Origin: an uncultured Oscillospiraceae bacterium
GTDB taxonomy: Bacteria; Bacillota; Clostridia; Oscillospirales; Ruminococcaceae
Length of the DNA: 32,083 bases
Reading direction: 5' to 3'
Assembly (NCBI GenBank): GCA_934488695.1
Contig: CAKSSH010000015.1
Location: 1 to 32,083 of the forward strand
Shown: positions 7,310-14,952 of the stretch, one piece after another
Position numbering within the stretch: the first letter of the stretch is position 1
How the letters are laid out: the number at the start of each line of letters is the position of its first letter
Notes under the pieces: model-generated
Told to the model about the DNA's origin: nothing
The model's database searches: none
What the model saw: only the letters and a program-made list of their open reading frames with translations
Position numbers and translations under genes: made by a program

Positions 7310-9228
7310 TCGTACCTATGAAAAAAGTCTCTCTTATTATCCGAGAGAACAAAAAGAACGAAACCCTGAAAAAGCTTCGCAAATTAGGGATTGTCCACAT
7401 TGAGATAACCGAAGGCTCGGGCGACCGGCTCGCCACGCTCCAAGAGCAAATCGCTTTGCTGGAAGGCTCTGTTTTTACCGTAGGAAAAAAGAAAAATGTC
7501 GCGCAAAAAAGCGTGAACACCGCAAAGGCATTATCCGTTGCAGCCCAAATTGCGGCTCTCGACCAAGAGAAAAAACAATGTCAAGCAGAAAAAAACGCCC
7601 TCCTTTCGGAGCTTGACCGCCTGAAAAGCTGGGGCGACATCGATCCCGACAGCATTGACGATTTAGCGTCAAAGGGCTATGCAATCTCTTTTTACGAGCT
7701 GCCAAAGGCCGAATATGAATCGCTTGATGACAGGCTCACCCTGGTTCGGCTTAGCGCAACCAAGTCGACCGTTCGATTTATGCTGGTGCACTCCGGTTCG
7801 GAGGACGACGAAGCGGCCGTTTCGTCCCTGAGCGCTTACCGCTTGACATTACCCCGGATTTCCACCGATGAGATGGGGCAAAAGCTCTCCGAGATGAATC
7901 GGCGCATTGCCGCAATAGACGAGGAGATTGCATCCGGCGCCTGTTATATCGAAAGCATCAACAAAGCCGTTCAGGCCATCGAAAAGGAAATTGAATTTGA
8001 GACCTACGCTACGGGTATGGCGGATGAAAACCTATCTCCCGAAAGCAAACAATCGGTTTGTGTTTCCTATTTCAAGGGCTATATTGAAGCGGAAAATCTC
8101 GCCCTTTTGAAGCAAACGGCCGAAACCAATTCATGGGGACTTCTTGTGGAGGACCCCGATGAGGAGGACAACGTCCCCACCAAGCTTAAAAACAACAAGC
8201 TTGTCAGTCTTATTTATCCCCTGACCGACTTTTTGGGGACCGTTCCCGGCTATTTTGAGTATGACATTTCGGGTTGGTTTTTAGCATTTATTCTCATATT
8301 CTTCGGAATCATTTTCGGCGACGGCGGATACGGGCTGCTCATCTGTGCCGCCGCAGCCATCCCGATTGCAAAGGCGCTTATTAAAAGGGAGCAAATATCC
8401 CCCGCCTTTTTGCTCATCGGTCTTTTCGGCCTTTCAACCGTTGTATGGGGCACGCTTACCTGTACCTGGTTCGGCCTCTCGCCGGAAAAGCTGCCCGAAT
8501 GGCTCAAGAGCTTGTCTGTCCCGGTCATTTCAAACGTATATGCCGATAAACTGTGGTATCCGTTCTGGACAAACGGCACAGCCGCCCTCACCACCGCTCA
8601 AAACTTGCAGATCCTCTGCTTCTCGCTGGCGCTGATACAGCTTACCGTGGCGCACATCATGGGCGCCGTGCGAAACAAAGGCTCCGTTAAAATGCTCGGC
8701 GATATCGGCTCAATCTTACAGCTCTTGGGAATCTACTATTTAGTGCTCAGCCTTGTTGTAAACGCCGAGGTATTCAGCTTTGGGATCGTAATCGGAGGCA
8801 TCCCCGTTGGAACGATTGCTATCGCCCTAATCGGGATAGGCTTTGTCCTCAGCTTTGTATTTTCAAACTATGAAGGCAGCATCCTAAAATCCATCCTTTC
8901 AAGCCTTGCCAATATCGTCTCGGTTTTGCTCGGCGTTGTAAATGTGTTTTCGGATATTGTTTCATACATACGGCTTTGGGCAGTCGGCCTTGCGGGCGCC
9001 GCAATCGCCGCCACCGTTAACGAGTTGGCAACACCGCTGCTTGGCAATTTTGTGTTTATGATTCTTGCCATCGTTCTGCTGGTGTTCGGTCACGGATTGA
9101 ATATGATTTTAAACATTCTGTCTGTTATCGTTCACGGAATCAGGCTTAACACCTTGGAGTTCTCCTCACATTTAAATATGTCGTGGAGTGGGCATAAATT
9201 CAAACCATTTAAAGAACAAATTGATTAA
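7306..9228 (+). CDS. atpI: V-type ATP synthase/ATPase subunit I (a-subunit, ion channel)
   Basis: The 640-residue stator subunit of the membrane sector. Residues 1 to about 310 are a soluble, partly coiled-coil arm starting MIVPMKKVSLII. From about 320 on there are seven or eight membrane segments (for example GWFLAFILIFFGIIFGDGGY). The stretch SYIRLWAVGLAGAAIA contains the arginine that, in a-subunits, faces the ring carboxylate and is essential for ion transfer. The gene overlaps atpD by four bases and has AAGGAGG ten bases before its ATG. Size and layout are normal for the bacterial 116-kDa-like family. Confidence 0.95.
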   Translation: MIVPMKKVSLIIRENKKNETLKKLRKLGIVHIEITEGSGDRLATLQEQIALLEGSVFTVGKKKNVAQKSVNTAKALSVAAQIAALDQEKKQCQAEKNALLSELDRLKSWGDIDPDSIDDLASKGYAISFYELPKAEYESLDDRLTLVRLSATKSTVRFMLVHSGSEDDEAAVSSLSAYRLTLPRISTDEMGQKLSEMNRRIAAIDEEIASGACYIESINKAVQAIEKEIEFETYATGMADENLSPESKQSVCVSYFKGYIEAENLALLKQTAETNSWGLLVEDPDEEDNVPTKLKNNKLVSLIYPLTDFLGTVPGYFEYDISGWFLAFILIFFGIIFGDGGYGLLICAAAAIPIAKALIKREQISPAFLLIGLFGLSTVVWGTLTCTWFGLSPEKLPEWLKSLSVPVISNVYADKLWYPFWTNGTAALTTAQNLQILCFSLALIQLTVAHIMGAVRNKGSVKMLGDIGSILQLLGIYYLVLSLVVNAEVFSFGIVIGGIPVGTIAIALIGIGFVLSFVFSNYEGSILKSILSSLANIVSVLLGVVNVFSDIVSYIRLWAVGLAGAAIAATVNELATPLLGNFVFMILAIVLLVFGHGLNMILNILSVIVHGIRLNTLEFSSHLNMSWSGHKFKPFKEQID

Positions 9229-9241
9229 AAGGAGAATCATT

Positions 9242-9667
9242 ATGAATTTAGGGTTATTCGGAACAGCATTGGCAATGGGCATTGCCGCAATCGGCTCGGC
9301 CATCGGTATCGGTATCGCAGGACAGGCTTCCATCGGCGCTTGGAAAAAATGCTATATGAGCAATAAGGCCGCCCCGTTTATTCTTACGGTTTTTGCGGGT
9401 GCGCCGCTTACGCAAACCATTTACGGCTTTCTTTTAATGCAGCAGATGAAAAGCTCCTCCGCCGATCCCGCCTTTTTGCTCGGTCTTGGAATCGCCTCCG
9501 GCGTTGCAATGGCTTTCTCGGCCGTTTTTCAGGGCAAGGCCGGCGCTGCGGGTGCGGACGCTTTGGCCGAAACAGGAAAAGGCTTTTCACAGTACATCAC
9601 GGTTGTCGGTCTTTGCGAAACCGTCGCGCTGTTCGCCCTTGTTTTCAGTATGGTGGCTTTGGGATAA
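9242..9667 (+). CDS. atpK: V-type ATP synthase/ATPase subunit K (rotor ring)
   Basis: The 141-residue product has four membrane helices, that is two fused hairpins, and builds the rotating ring. Helix 2 has PLTQTIYGF, helix 3 has SAVFQGKAG and helix 4 has GLCETVALFALVF. The Thr-Gln pair, the later Gln and the Glu correspond by alignment to Thr64, Gln65, Gln110 and Glu139, which bind sodium in Enterococcus hirae NtpK. Na+ coupling is therefore likely (inference). I placed the start at ATG 9242, after AAAGGAG and before MNLGLFG. An ATG 54 bases upstream lies inside atpI and would add a charged leader that the family lacks. Confidence 0.95.
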   Translation: MNLGLFGTALAMGIAAIGSAIGIGIAGQASIGAWKKCYMSNKAAPFILTVFAGAPLTQTIYGFLLMQQMKSSSADPAFLLGLGIASGVAMAFSAVFQGKAGAAGADALAETGKGFSQYITVVGLCETVALFALVFSMVALG

Positions 9668-9737
9668 CACCCAATAGTCTTCGCGCTTAAGCTCTTAATT
9701 GCAAAACGAACAGGTGCATTTTCTTGCGCTTGTAACC

Positions 9738-9763
9738 CCCCGAAAAGGCGTAGCTTTTCGGGG
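9738..9763 (+). other. Stem-loop downstream of atpK
   Basis: CCCCGAAAAG (9738-9747) pairs perfectly with CTTTTCGGGG (9754-9763) around a six-base loop. No T run follows, so it is not a typical terminator. It could protect the operon mRNA 3' end or assist the terminator just downstream. Confidence 0.5.
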
Positions 9764-9778
9764 CGCCGCAACAACCCT

Positions 9779-9820
9779 GCCGGTGCTACAGTCAAGGCTG
9801 TAACACCGGCATTTTTCTTT
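9779..9820 (+). terminator. Terminator of the V-ATPase operon
   Basis: A 13-bp stem with one mismatch (9779-9791 and 9798-9810) is followed by ATTTTTCTTTT. A further small hairpin, GCAAAAGG/CCTTTTGC, is at 9830-9848. Confidence 0.85.
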
Positions 9821-9947
9821 TCGTTTTTTGCAAAAGGGACCCTTTTGCTTGAAAGGCATAATTTTGCGGAACGAATACCTGCCCTTTTGAATAGACTGTA
9901 ATGAGGCTTTAAAGGCAGAGCCTACATTTTGAAAGGAGGTTTTTCGT

Positions 9948-10760
9948 ATGGCAGAAAACACAGCGGGTGAGTTTTGCACCGCTTTTAAAGAGGCCGTCTG
10001 TATTGACGCCGGAAGAATCTACGACTCCTGCAGTGATAAGGATTGCCTGACCGATTTGCGGGTCCTGTTTCCGGAGGCTGTTCAGCGCAGCGTTGTGGAC
10101 ACCGCCGCGTCGGCTAAGGTGAAAAATGTCACCGTCCTGAATGTACTTATCGATGTCGAAAATGTGCCGTTCAACAAAGGCTTTTACTCGGTCGATATGG
10201 CATACTACTTTGAGGTGACCGCCGATATCACCACTGCAAGTGCGGCCAATGTCACGGTCAGCGGCGTCGCCGAGGCACATAAAAAAGCCATTTTATTCGG
10301 CAGTGATGGGAATGTCCGAGTATTCTCAAACGAAGGCAATACCACCGTAATGGAAAATAACGATATGCCGACGGCCCGCGTTCAAACCGTCGACCCCATT
10401 TGCCTGTCCAGTAAGCTGGTTGTTGCCTGTGAACCGACCTGCGCCATTAAAATTCCGAATTGTATTGCGGAGTACTTTAAAACATCCTGCTTCGGACGCT
10501 GCGATGACTACACCATCGACGCTGCCGAAACCCATAAGGATCTGTACGTCACGCTCGGCCTGTTCTCGATTATCCAGCTGGAGCGGCGGGTGCAAATGCT
10601 GGTGCCGTGCTACGACTTTTGCGTCCCCGATAAAGACTGCTCCACCAACACAACCGACAGCCCCTGCGACCTGTTTTCGCAAATCAAATTTCCCACCGAG
10701 CAGTTCTTTCCGCCCAAACTGGATCTTTCCGACGATTCTCCGGGCTGCTGCGGCAACTGA
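9948..10760 (+). CDS. Cysteine-rich clostridial protein of unknown function
   Basis: A 270-residue protein with 16 cysteines, ending in GCCGN. It opens with CIDAGRIYDSCSDKDCLTDLRV, has a middle part (NVPFNKGFYSVDMAYYFEV, about residues 69-87) that reads like beta strands, and a second Cys cluster at about 145-185. A phrase of the type YDSCxDKDCLxDLRV recurs in uncharacterised clostridial proteins as I remember them, but I cannot name a family or function. There is no signal peptide or membrane segment. A very strong ribosome site (AAAGGAGG) suggests high expression. It stands alone between two terminators. A structural, for example spore-associated, role is possible but speculative; nothing in the neighbours supports it. 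Confidence 0.85.
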   Translation: MAENTAGEFCTAFKEAVCIDAGRIYDSCSDKDCLTDLRVLFPEAVQRSVVDTAASAKVKNVTVLNVLIDVENVPFNKGFYSVDMAYYFEVTADITTASAANVTVSGVAEAHKKAILFGSDGNVRVFSNEGNTTVMENNDMPTARVQTVDPICLSSKLVVACEPTCAIKIPNCIAEYFKTSCFGRCDDYTIDAAETHKDLYVTLGLFSIIQLERRVQMLVPCYDFCVPDKDCSTNTTDSPCDLFSQIKFPTEQFFPPKLDLSDDSPGCCGN

Positions 10761-10768
10761 CCCCATCC

Positions 10769-10809
10769 AAAAGCAAACCGGCACAGTGCTGCTGTGCCGG
10801 TTTGCTTTT
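10769..10809. terminator. Bidirectional terminator between convergent genes
   Basis: An 18-bp perfect stem (10769-10786 and 10792-10809) around TGCTG, with A4 at the left end and T5 at the right. It serves the cysteine-rich gene and the membrane-protein gene facing it. Confidence 0.9.
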
Positions 10810-10819
10810 TAAAGACTTC

Positions 10820-11692
10820 TTATCCCTGCCGCGCCTGCAAAAGCGCCCGAACCCCGAGCGCCTGTCCGAAAAAAATCCTGGACAGCGCAAACGGCAGAAA
10901 AAACACGGTAGCTCCCAACAATAAATTGGGAAACAACTGTAGCTGCAACAAGAAAAACCAACTGCAATTTCCCCGCAAGAGCGCCCGGGAAGTGCGAAAA
11001 ACGCCCCGCGTTTTCCCCAGCGCATACAGGTATCGCACCGCGGCATATCGCCGTGTAAAAATAAGATACAGCACCACCGCCAACGTAAACCACACAATGG
11101 ATAAAAGCAGAACCGCACCGGCATAATCGCCCTGCCCGTAGTACCCGCCGCCCAGCAAATATCCGGCTAAAAAGCAAACTGCAGGCGGCAAAAGAAAGCA
11201 CACCGCAGCCGCCGCCTTGCGCCAAAACAGCCGTAAGCTCAAAAGCACCGACCCGAAATAAAGCCGCGGCGATAAAAAGTAGAAAAAAACTGCACGCAGC
11301 GGCAGCACCTGTCGCTCCTCGATGAGATAAACGCCCCATCGAACCGTTCCTGCATACACCGGCCCGACTACCAGCAAAACGCCCAGTAAAAAGGCCACAA
11401 GCGTCGGCAGCTGCCACAGTGCCCGCTGCGCCACCCTCCCCAATGCACCCAAAAGCTCCCCGGTCGGCGTGGACATATCCGTCGCCTGCAGCTGCTGTGC
11501 CAGCGGGCGAATGTGTTGACTGTACGCCGCCGCCACCTCGGGGACCCGGACAAGCCGTTCGACCGCACCCGCCGTTAAAACAGAAAACAACCCCGCCGAA
11601 ACAAGCAGCGACGGCCCGAAAAAATATGCTCCCCATCCGCTGATTCGGCACAGCTCCCGCCGCTCTTTTAAAAACGTCCGCATTTTCATCAT
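10820..11692 (-). CDS. Multi-pass membrane protein, unassigned
   Basis: The product is about 290 residues with roughly six membrane segments, for example PTLVAFLLGVLLVVGPVYAG and YAGAVLLLSIVWFTLAVVLY. The stretch between the first two segments (about residues 35-85) may be extracytoplasmic. The C-terminal pattern LYALGKTRGVFRTSRALLRG followed by a hydrophobic helix recalls DUF975/YesL-like clostridial membrane proteins, but the match is loose. The start is ambiguous: ATGs at 11692, 11689 and 11683 all follow AAGGAAGGG. Upstream in-frame codons run antisense into ruvX and are not coding. It diverges from ruvX and has no visible partner gene. Confidence 0.75.
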   Translation of the reverse strand: MMKMRTFLKERRELCRISGWGAYFFGPSLLVSAGLFSVLTAGAVERLVRVPEVAAAYSQHIRPLAQQLQATDMSTPTGELLGALGRVAQRALWQLPTLVAFLLGVLLVVGPVYAGTVRWGVYLIEERQVLPLRAVFFYFLSPRLYFGSVLLSLRLFWRKAAAAVCFLLPPAVCFLAGYLLGGGYYGQGDYAGAVLLLSIVWFTLAVVLYLIFTRRYAAVRYLYALGKTRGVFRTSRALLRGNCSWFFLLQLQLFPNLLLGATVFFLPFALSRIFFGQALGVRALLQARQG

Positions 11693-11730
11693 TTTCCCTT
11701 CCTTTTTATTCCATGTCCGGCCGCTCCCCC

Positions 11731-11759
11731 TTGAAAGACGAAAAAAAATGATGTATAAT
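11731..11759 (+). promoter_or_regulatory. Sigma-A promoter of the ruvX operon
   Basis: TTGAAA (11731-11736), a 17-base spacer, TATAAT (11754-11759), placed 30 bases before the ruvX ATG. Confidence 0.85.
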
Positions 11760-11789
11760 CTAAAAAAACGAAGAAAGAGGGAACCGCCC

Positions 11790-12230
11790 ATGATTATCGT
11801 TTCGGTCGACGTCGGAGATGCCCGCACCGGCCTTGCCGTTTGCGACCGGGCCGAAATCTTAGCCTCCCCGGTCGGCGTGATTGAAACCACCGACCCGGAG
11901 GAGCGTCTGGAACAGGTCTGCGCAGCCGTGCGGCGGCTGAAAGCAGAACAGGTCGTTGTCGGCCTGCCGCGCCATATGAACGGCGATGAGGGAGAGCGTG
12001 CCCTCCTCTGTCGAGCCTTTGCCGACGAACTCTTTGAAAAGCTTGACCGACAAATCCCGGTCAGCCTCTGTGACGAGCGCAGCACCACCGTGCTGGCTCA
12101 CACCTATCTCAGTATAAACGATGTGCGAGGGCGAAAACGCAAGAAAACCGTCGACGCCGTTGCCGCCACCATTATTTTAGAGGATTTTTTAACGCTGCGT
12201 AAAAATAAGGCCGCGCGAAAGGATGATTAA
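11790..12230 (+). CDS. ruvX: RuvX/YqgF-family Holliday junction resolvase-like nuclease
   Basis: A 146-residue RNase H-fold protein. The motifs are in family order: VDVGDARTGLAVCD (first acidic residue), VVGLPRHMNG, CDERSTT (second acidic cluster) and KKTVDAVAATIILEDFL (final Asp). Members of this family act on Holliday junctions in vitro and have been linked to rRNA processing in Escherichia coli. Which applies here is unknown. I start at ATG 11790 after AGAGGGAAC; an ATG 42 bases upstream overlaps the promoter and would add a basic leader not found in the family. The stop is within ten bases of the next gene, so it heads a three-gene unit with the HD protein and mutY. Confidence 0.93.
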   Translation: MIIVSVDVGDARTGLAVCDRAEILASPVGVIETTDPEERLEQVCAAVRRLKAEQVVVGLPRHMNGDEGERALLCRAFADELFEKLDRQIPVSLCDERSTTVLAHTYLSINDVRGRKRKKTVDAVAATIILEDFLTLRKNKAARKDD

Positions 12231-12231
12231 T

Positions 12232-12816
12232 ATGTCAAAAGCTCCCGCAAGAGAAGATGCGCTGAAGCTGCTGCGCCGTTATAACAGCAAGCCGTTTCAT
12301 TTGCTCCACGCACTGACCGTCGAGGCTGTTATGCGTTATTTTGCCGTACAGCTGGGCTTTTCGGAAGAAGCAGACTTTTGGGCCACCGTCGGCCTTTTGC
12401 ATGATATTGACTTTGAGCAATTTCCCGACCGGCACTGCATTGCGGCCCGAGAGATGCTGCAGGATGCCGGCTGTGACGAGTCCCTCATTCACGCCGTCTG
12501 CTCTCACGGCTACGGGATTTGCTGTGACACAGCACCGGAGCATTTGATGGAAAAAGTCCTGTTCGCGGTGGACGAGTTGACCGGTCTTATCGGTGCAGCA
12601 GCACTGATGCGGCCCTCTAAAAGCTGCCGAGACATGGACCTTAAAAGCTTGAAGAAAAAGTTTAAGGATAAAAAATTTGCCGCCGGCGTTTCCCGCGAGG
12701 TCATTATCCGCGGAGCACAAGAGCTGGGTTGGGAGCTCGACGAGCTGCTCTCCCGCACGCTTGACGCCATGAAAGCCTGCGAAGAGGAGATCGAGGCCGA
12801 GGTCGCCGCTTTGTAA
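12232..12816 (+). CDS. HD-domain protein (putative phosphohydrolase)
   Basis: A 194-residue soluble protein with the metal-binding pattern of HD phosphohydrolases: an early His (FHLLHALTVE), LLHDIDFEQFPDRH with the His-Asp pair, CSHGYG, and AVDELTG with the last Asp. Such proteins cleave nucleotides or other phosphate esters; the substrate cannot be told from sequence. The start at ATG 12232 follows AAAGGA by eight bases; an ATG at 12223 overlaps the ruvX stop and is less well placed. It lies between ruvX and mutY, which hints at nucleotide or DNA maintenance but does not prove it. Confidence 0.88.
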   Translation: MSKAPAREDALKLLRRYNSKPFHLLHALTVEAVMRYFAVQLGFSEEADFWATVGLLHDIDFEQFPDRHCIAAREMLQDAGCDESLIHAVCSHGYGICCDTAPEHLMEKVLFAVDELTGLIGAAALMRPSKSCRDMDLKSLKKKFKDKKFAAGVSREVIIRGAQELGWELDELLSRTLDAMKACEEEIEAEVAAL

Positions 12817-12820
12817 TATT

Positions 12821-13885
12821 ATGAAAGAAATGCATTTTCACCTCACCGGCGGCAAGCCACTCGGCGAAATTGTCGCGCCGCTGCTTGCATGGTATCGAAA
12901 AAATGCCCGGGTGCTACCCTGGCGGGAAAACACCGACCCGTACCGGGTCTGGGTTTCCGAAATCATGCTGCAGCAAACCCGAGTGGACACCGTTATCCCG
13001 TACTACAACCGCTTTTTGCAGGCTCTGCCGGATCTTGCCGCGCTTGCTGCCGCAGACCCCGACCGGCTTTTAAAGCTTTGGGAAGGACTGGGCTACTATT
13101 CCCGCGTTCGGAATATGCAGCGCGCCGCACAGCAAATCTGTCAGCAAAACAACGGCCGCTTTCCGCAGGATTTTGACGCGGTGCGTGCCCTCCCCGGCAT
13201 CGGAGACTACACCGCCGGCGCCATTTGCTCCATCGCCTTTGAAGCAAGGCGCGCCGCTGTCGACGGAAACGTCCTGCGGGTCATTTCCCGTCTGTGTGCA
13301 AGCAACGTCGCCCTGTCAGACCCCGCGCTTAAGCCGGCGGTCACTAAGGCTTTGCAGGAGGTCTACCCGGAAAAACACCGTGGGGACTTTACCCAGAGCC
13401 TGATGGAGCTGGGCGCCACGATCTGCCTGCCAAACGGGGAACCTCTTTGCGACCGCTGTCCGCTGGCGGCGCTCTGTGCCGCACGCGCTTGCGGCCGCCC
13501 GACCGAGTTTCCGCCGCCGCAAATAAAGCGTCCCCGTAAAAAAGAAAGCTATACCGTTTTTTTGCTGCGCTGCGGCTCAAAAATTGCGCTGACTCGCCGC
13601 GAGCAGCCCGGCGTGCTGCACAATATGTGGCAGCTTCCTTGCGCCCCCGGCCGCCTTACCCCGACGGAGGCCGCCGCCGAGCTTGCGCGACACGGTCTTT
13701 CCCTGTCGCCCGAGTGTCTCTGCGAAAAACCGCCGAAAAAACATATTTTCACACACATTGAATGGCAGCTTTTCTGTTACGAGGCCAGCTGCCAAAATCC
13801 GGTACCCGCTTTTGTTTGGGCCTCCCCCGAGGACCTTGCCGGGCACTATTCTCTGCCTACCGCCTTTCGCAAGCTGCTGCCGTGA
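12821..13885 (+). CDS. mutY: A/G-specific adenine glycosylase MutY
   Basis: This enzyme removes adenine mispaired with 8-oxoguanine. The 354-residue product has the catalytic Glu47 in SEIMLQQT, the helix-hairpin-helix LPGIGDYTA (124-132) and the catalytic Asp148 in VDGN. The iron-sulfur cysteines are 202, 210, 213 and 219. The first cysteine gap is seven residues, not the six of E. coli MutY. The C-terminal NUDIX-like domain (about 235-354) ends with FRKLLP and should read the oxidised guanine. The gene starts four bases after the HD gene; no strong ribosome site is visible, so coupling is likely. ATG 12830 is an alternative start. Confidence 0.95.
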   Translation: MKEMHFHLTGGKPLGEIVAPLLAWYRKNARVLPWRENTDPYRVWVSEIMLQQTRVDTVIPYYNRFLQALPDLAALAAADPDRLLKLWEGLGYYSRVRNMQRAAQQICQQNNGRFPQDFDAVRALPGIGDYTAGAICSIAFEARRAAVDGNVLRVISRLCASNVALSDPALKPAVTKALQEVYPEKHRGDFTQSLMELGATICLPNGEPLCDRCPLAALCAARACGRPTEFPPPQIKRPRKKESYTVFLLRCGSKIALTRREQPGVLHNMWQLPCAPGRLTPTEAAAELARHGLSLSPECLCEKPPKKHIFTHIEWQLFCYEASCQNPVPAFVWASPEDLAGHYSLPTAFRKLLP

Positions 13886-13922
13886 CCGCGCCCTTCAGCC
13901 CCTTTCGGAAGATGCTTGCACC

Positions 13923-13968
13923 GCAGCCTGCGCCGCATTTAAAAAGCGGCGCAGGCTGCTTCCTCTTT
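13923..13968 (+). terminator. Terminator of the ruvX-mutY unit
   Basis: A 14-bp perfect G+C-rich stem (13923-13936 and 13946-13959) is followed by TTCCTCTTT. The T run is interrupted, so termination may be incomplete. Confidence 0.7.
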
Positions 13969-14015
13969 ATGTCGCCCCGGTTCTGCGCCCTTTTCCTAAA
14001 AAAGCACCTGCTTTT

Positions 14016-14201
14016 ATTGCATTTCTGCGCGCCCCGCCGTACCCCTATTGCATTTCTGCGCGCCGCGCTGTACCCCTATTGCATTTCTGCGCGCCGCGCT
14101 GTACCCCTATTGCATTTCTGCGCGCCGCGCTGTACCCCTATTGCATTTCTGCGCGCCGCGCTGTACCCCTATTGCGTTTCTGCGCGCCGCGCCATACCCC
14201 C
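14016..14201. repeat. 31-bp tandem repeat, six copies
   Basis: Six head-to-tail units, each starting ATTGC and containing TTTCTGCGCGCCGCGC and TACCCCT, begin at 14016, 14047, 14078, 14109, 14140 and 14171. Units 2 to 5 appear identical. Unit 1 differs in the GCCCCGCCG part and unit 6 in three or four places. There are no spacers. The period is not a multiple of three, and any reading frame through it only repeats a meaningless 31-residue cycle. It lies between the mutY terminator and the deoC terminator, so it is a non-coding minisatellite. Confidence 0.95.
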
Positions 14202-14204
14202 ACT

Positions 14205-14248
14205 AAAAAACCGAACCCTCAAGAAAAATCTTGAGGGCTCGGTTTTTT
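14205..14248. terminator. Bidirectional terminator (deoC side and repeat side)
   Basis: A stem of 14 bp with one mismatch (14211-14224 and 14229-14242) around AAAA, with A6 on the left and T6 on the right. It ends uvrB-deoC transcripts on the minus strand and any readthrough from mutY. Confidence 0.88.
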
Positions 14249-14304
14249 GTGTTCCAGACGCCCACATAGGGCGACCTTTAAATTGCAAGACCCCGGGACA
14301 GCTC

Positions 14305-14952
14305 TTATTCCTGCAGCAAAACAGCCGCGGAGCTGGTGCCGATTCGGTCACAGCCGGCCGCCAAAAAGTCCTCCATGGCTTGCCGTGTCCGAATGCCGCC
14401 GGCCGCTTTTATACGAACCTGCGGCCCGATATATCGCTTGAAAAGCGCAATGTCCTCAAGCTTTGCGCCGGCTGTGCCAAACCCCGTCGACGTCTTGATA
14501 TAATCCGCTCCACCGTCCGTCACACAACCGCACAGAGCGATTTTTTCCTCCTGCGTCAAATAACAGGTCTCGACAATCACCTTGAGCACCTTGCCGCCAA
14601 CAACCGCACGCACTGCACGGATTCCGGCGGTAACCTTGTCAAAGTCCCCGTTTTTAACATCGCCGAGATTCACCACCATATCGATCTCGTCGGCGCCGTT
14701 TAAGACCGCATCCTGCGCCTCCAGCGCCAAAACCCGCTGGGTGCAATACCCAAGCGGAAACCCGACAACGGTGCAAATGCGCAGCTCTTGCGAAAACTGC
14801 TGCCGCATTCGCTGCACATAGGACGCCGGAATACACACCGACGCCGTGTGCCATTGCAGCGCCTCAGCACAAAGCTGTTTTACGGTGCTTAAATCCACCG
14901 TCGCCTTGAGTGCGGTGTGGTCAATATGCGCTAAAATTTCAGCCGTGTTCAT
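14305..14952 (-). CDS. deoC: Deoxyribose-phosphate aldolase
   Basis: The enzyme splits 2-deoxyribose 5-phosphate into glyceraldehyde 3-phosphate and acetaldehyde in deoxynucleoside breakdown. The 215-residue product has the Schiff-base Lys153 in ADYIKTSTGFG, the second active-site Lys182 in RIKAAGGI, and Asp91 in DEIDMVVN; length is normal. Its ATG overlaps the uvrB stop (ATGA), with GGAAG upstream, so it is coupled to uvrB. That pairing of DNA repair with deoxyribose salvage is unusual as an operon, but it could recycle damaged nucleotides (inference). Confidence 0.95.
   Translation of the reverse strand: MNTAEILAHIDHTALKATVDLSTVKQLCAEALQWHTASVCIPASYVQRMRQQFSQELRICTVVGFPLGYCTQRVLALEAQDAVLNGADEIDMVVNLGDVKNGDFDKVTAGIRAVRAVVGGKVLKVIVETCYLTQEEKIALCGCVTDGGADYIKTSTGFGTAGAKLEDIALFKRYIGPQVRIKAAGGIRTRQAMEDFLAAGCDRIGTSSAAVLLQE

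Noticed and set aside
11693..12088. N-terminal extension of the membrane protein
   Set aside because: It lies antisense to ruvX and crosses the ruvX promoter; a ribosome site supports the start near 11692.
14016..14201. CRISPR array
   Set aside because: The repeats touch each other with no spacers, and no cas genes are near.
13683..14703. Two open frames through the 31-bp repeats (Ala/Arg/Tyr/Pro repeats)
   Set aside because: They arise from a 31-base period in shifting frames, start inside mutY and cross two terminators.
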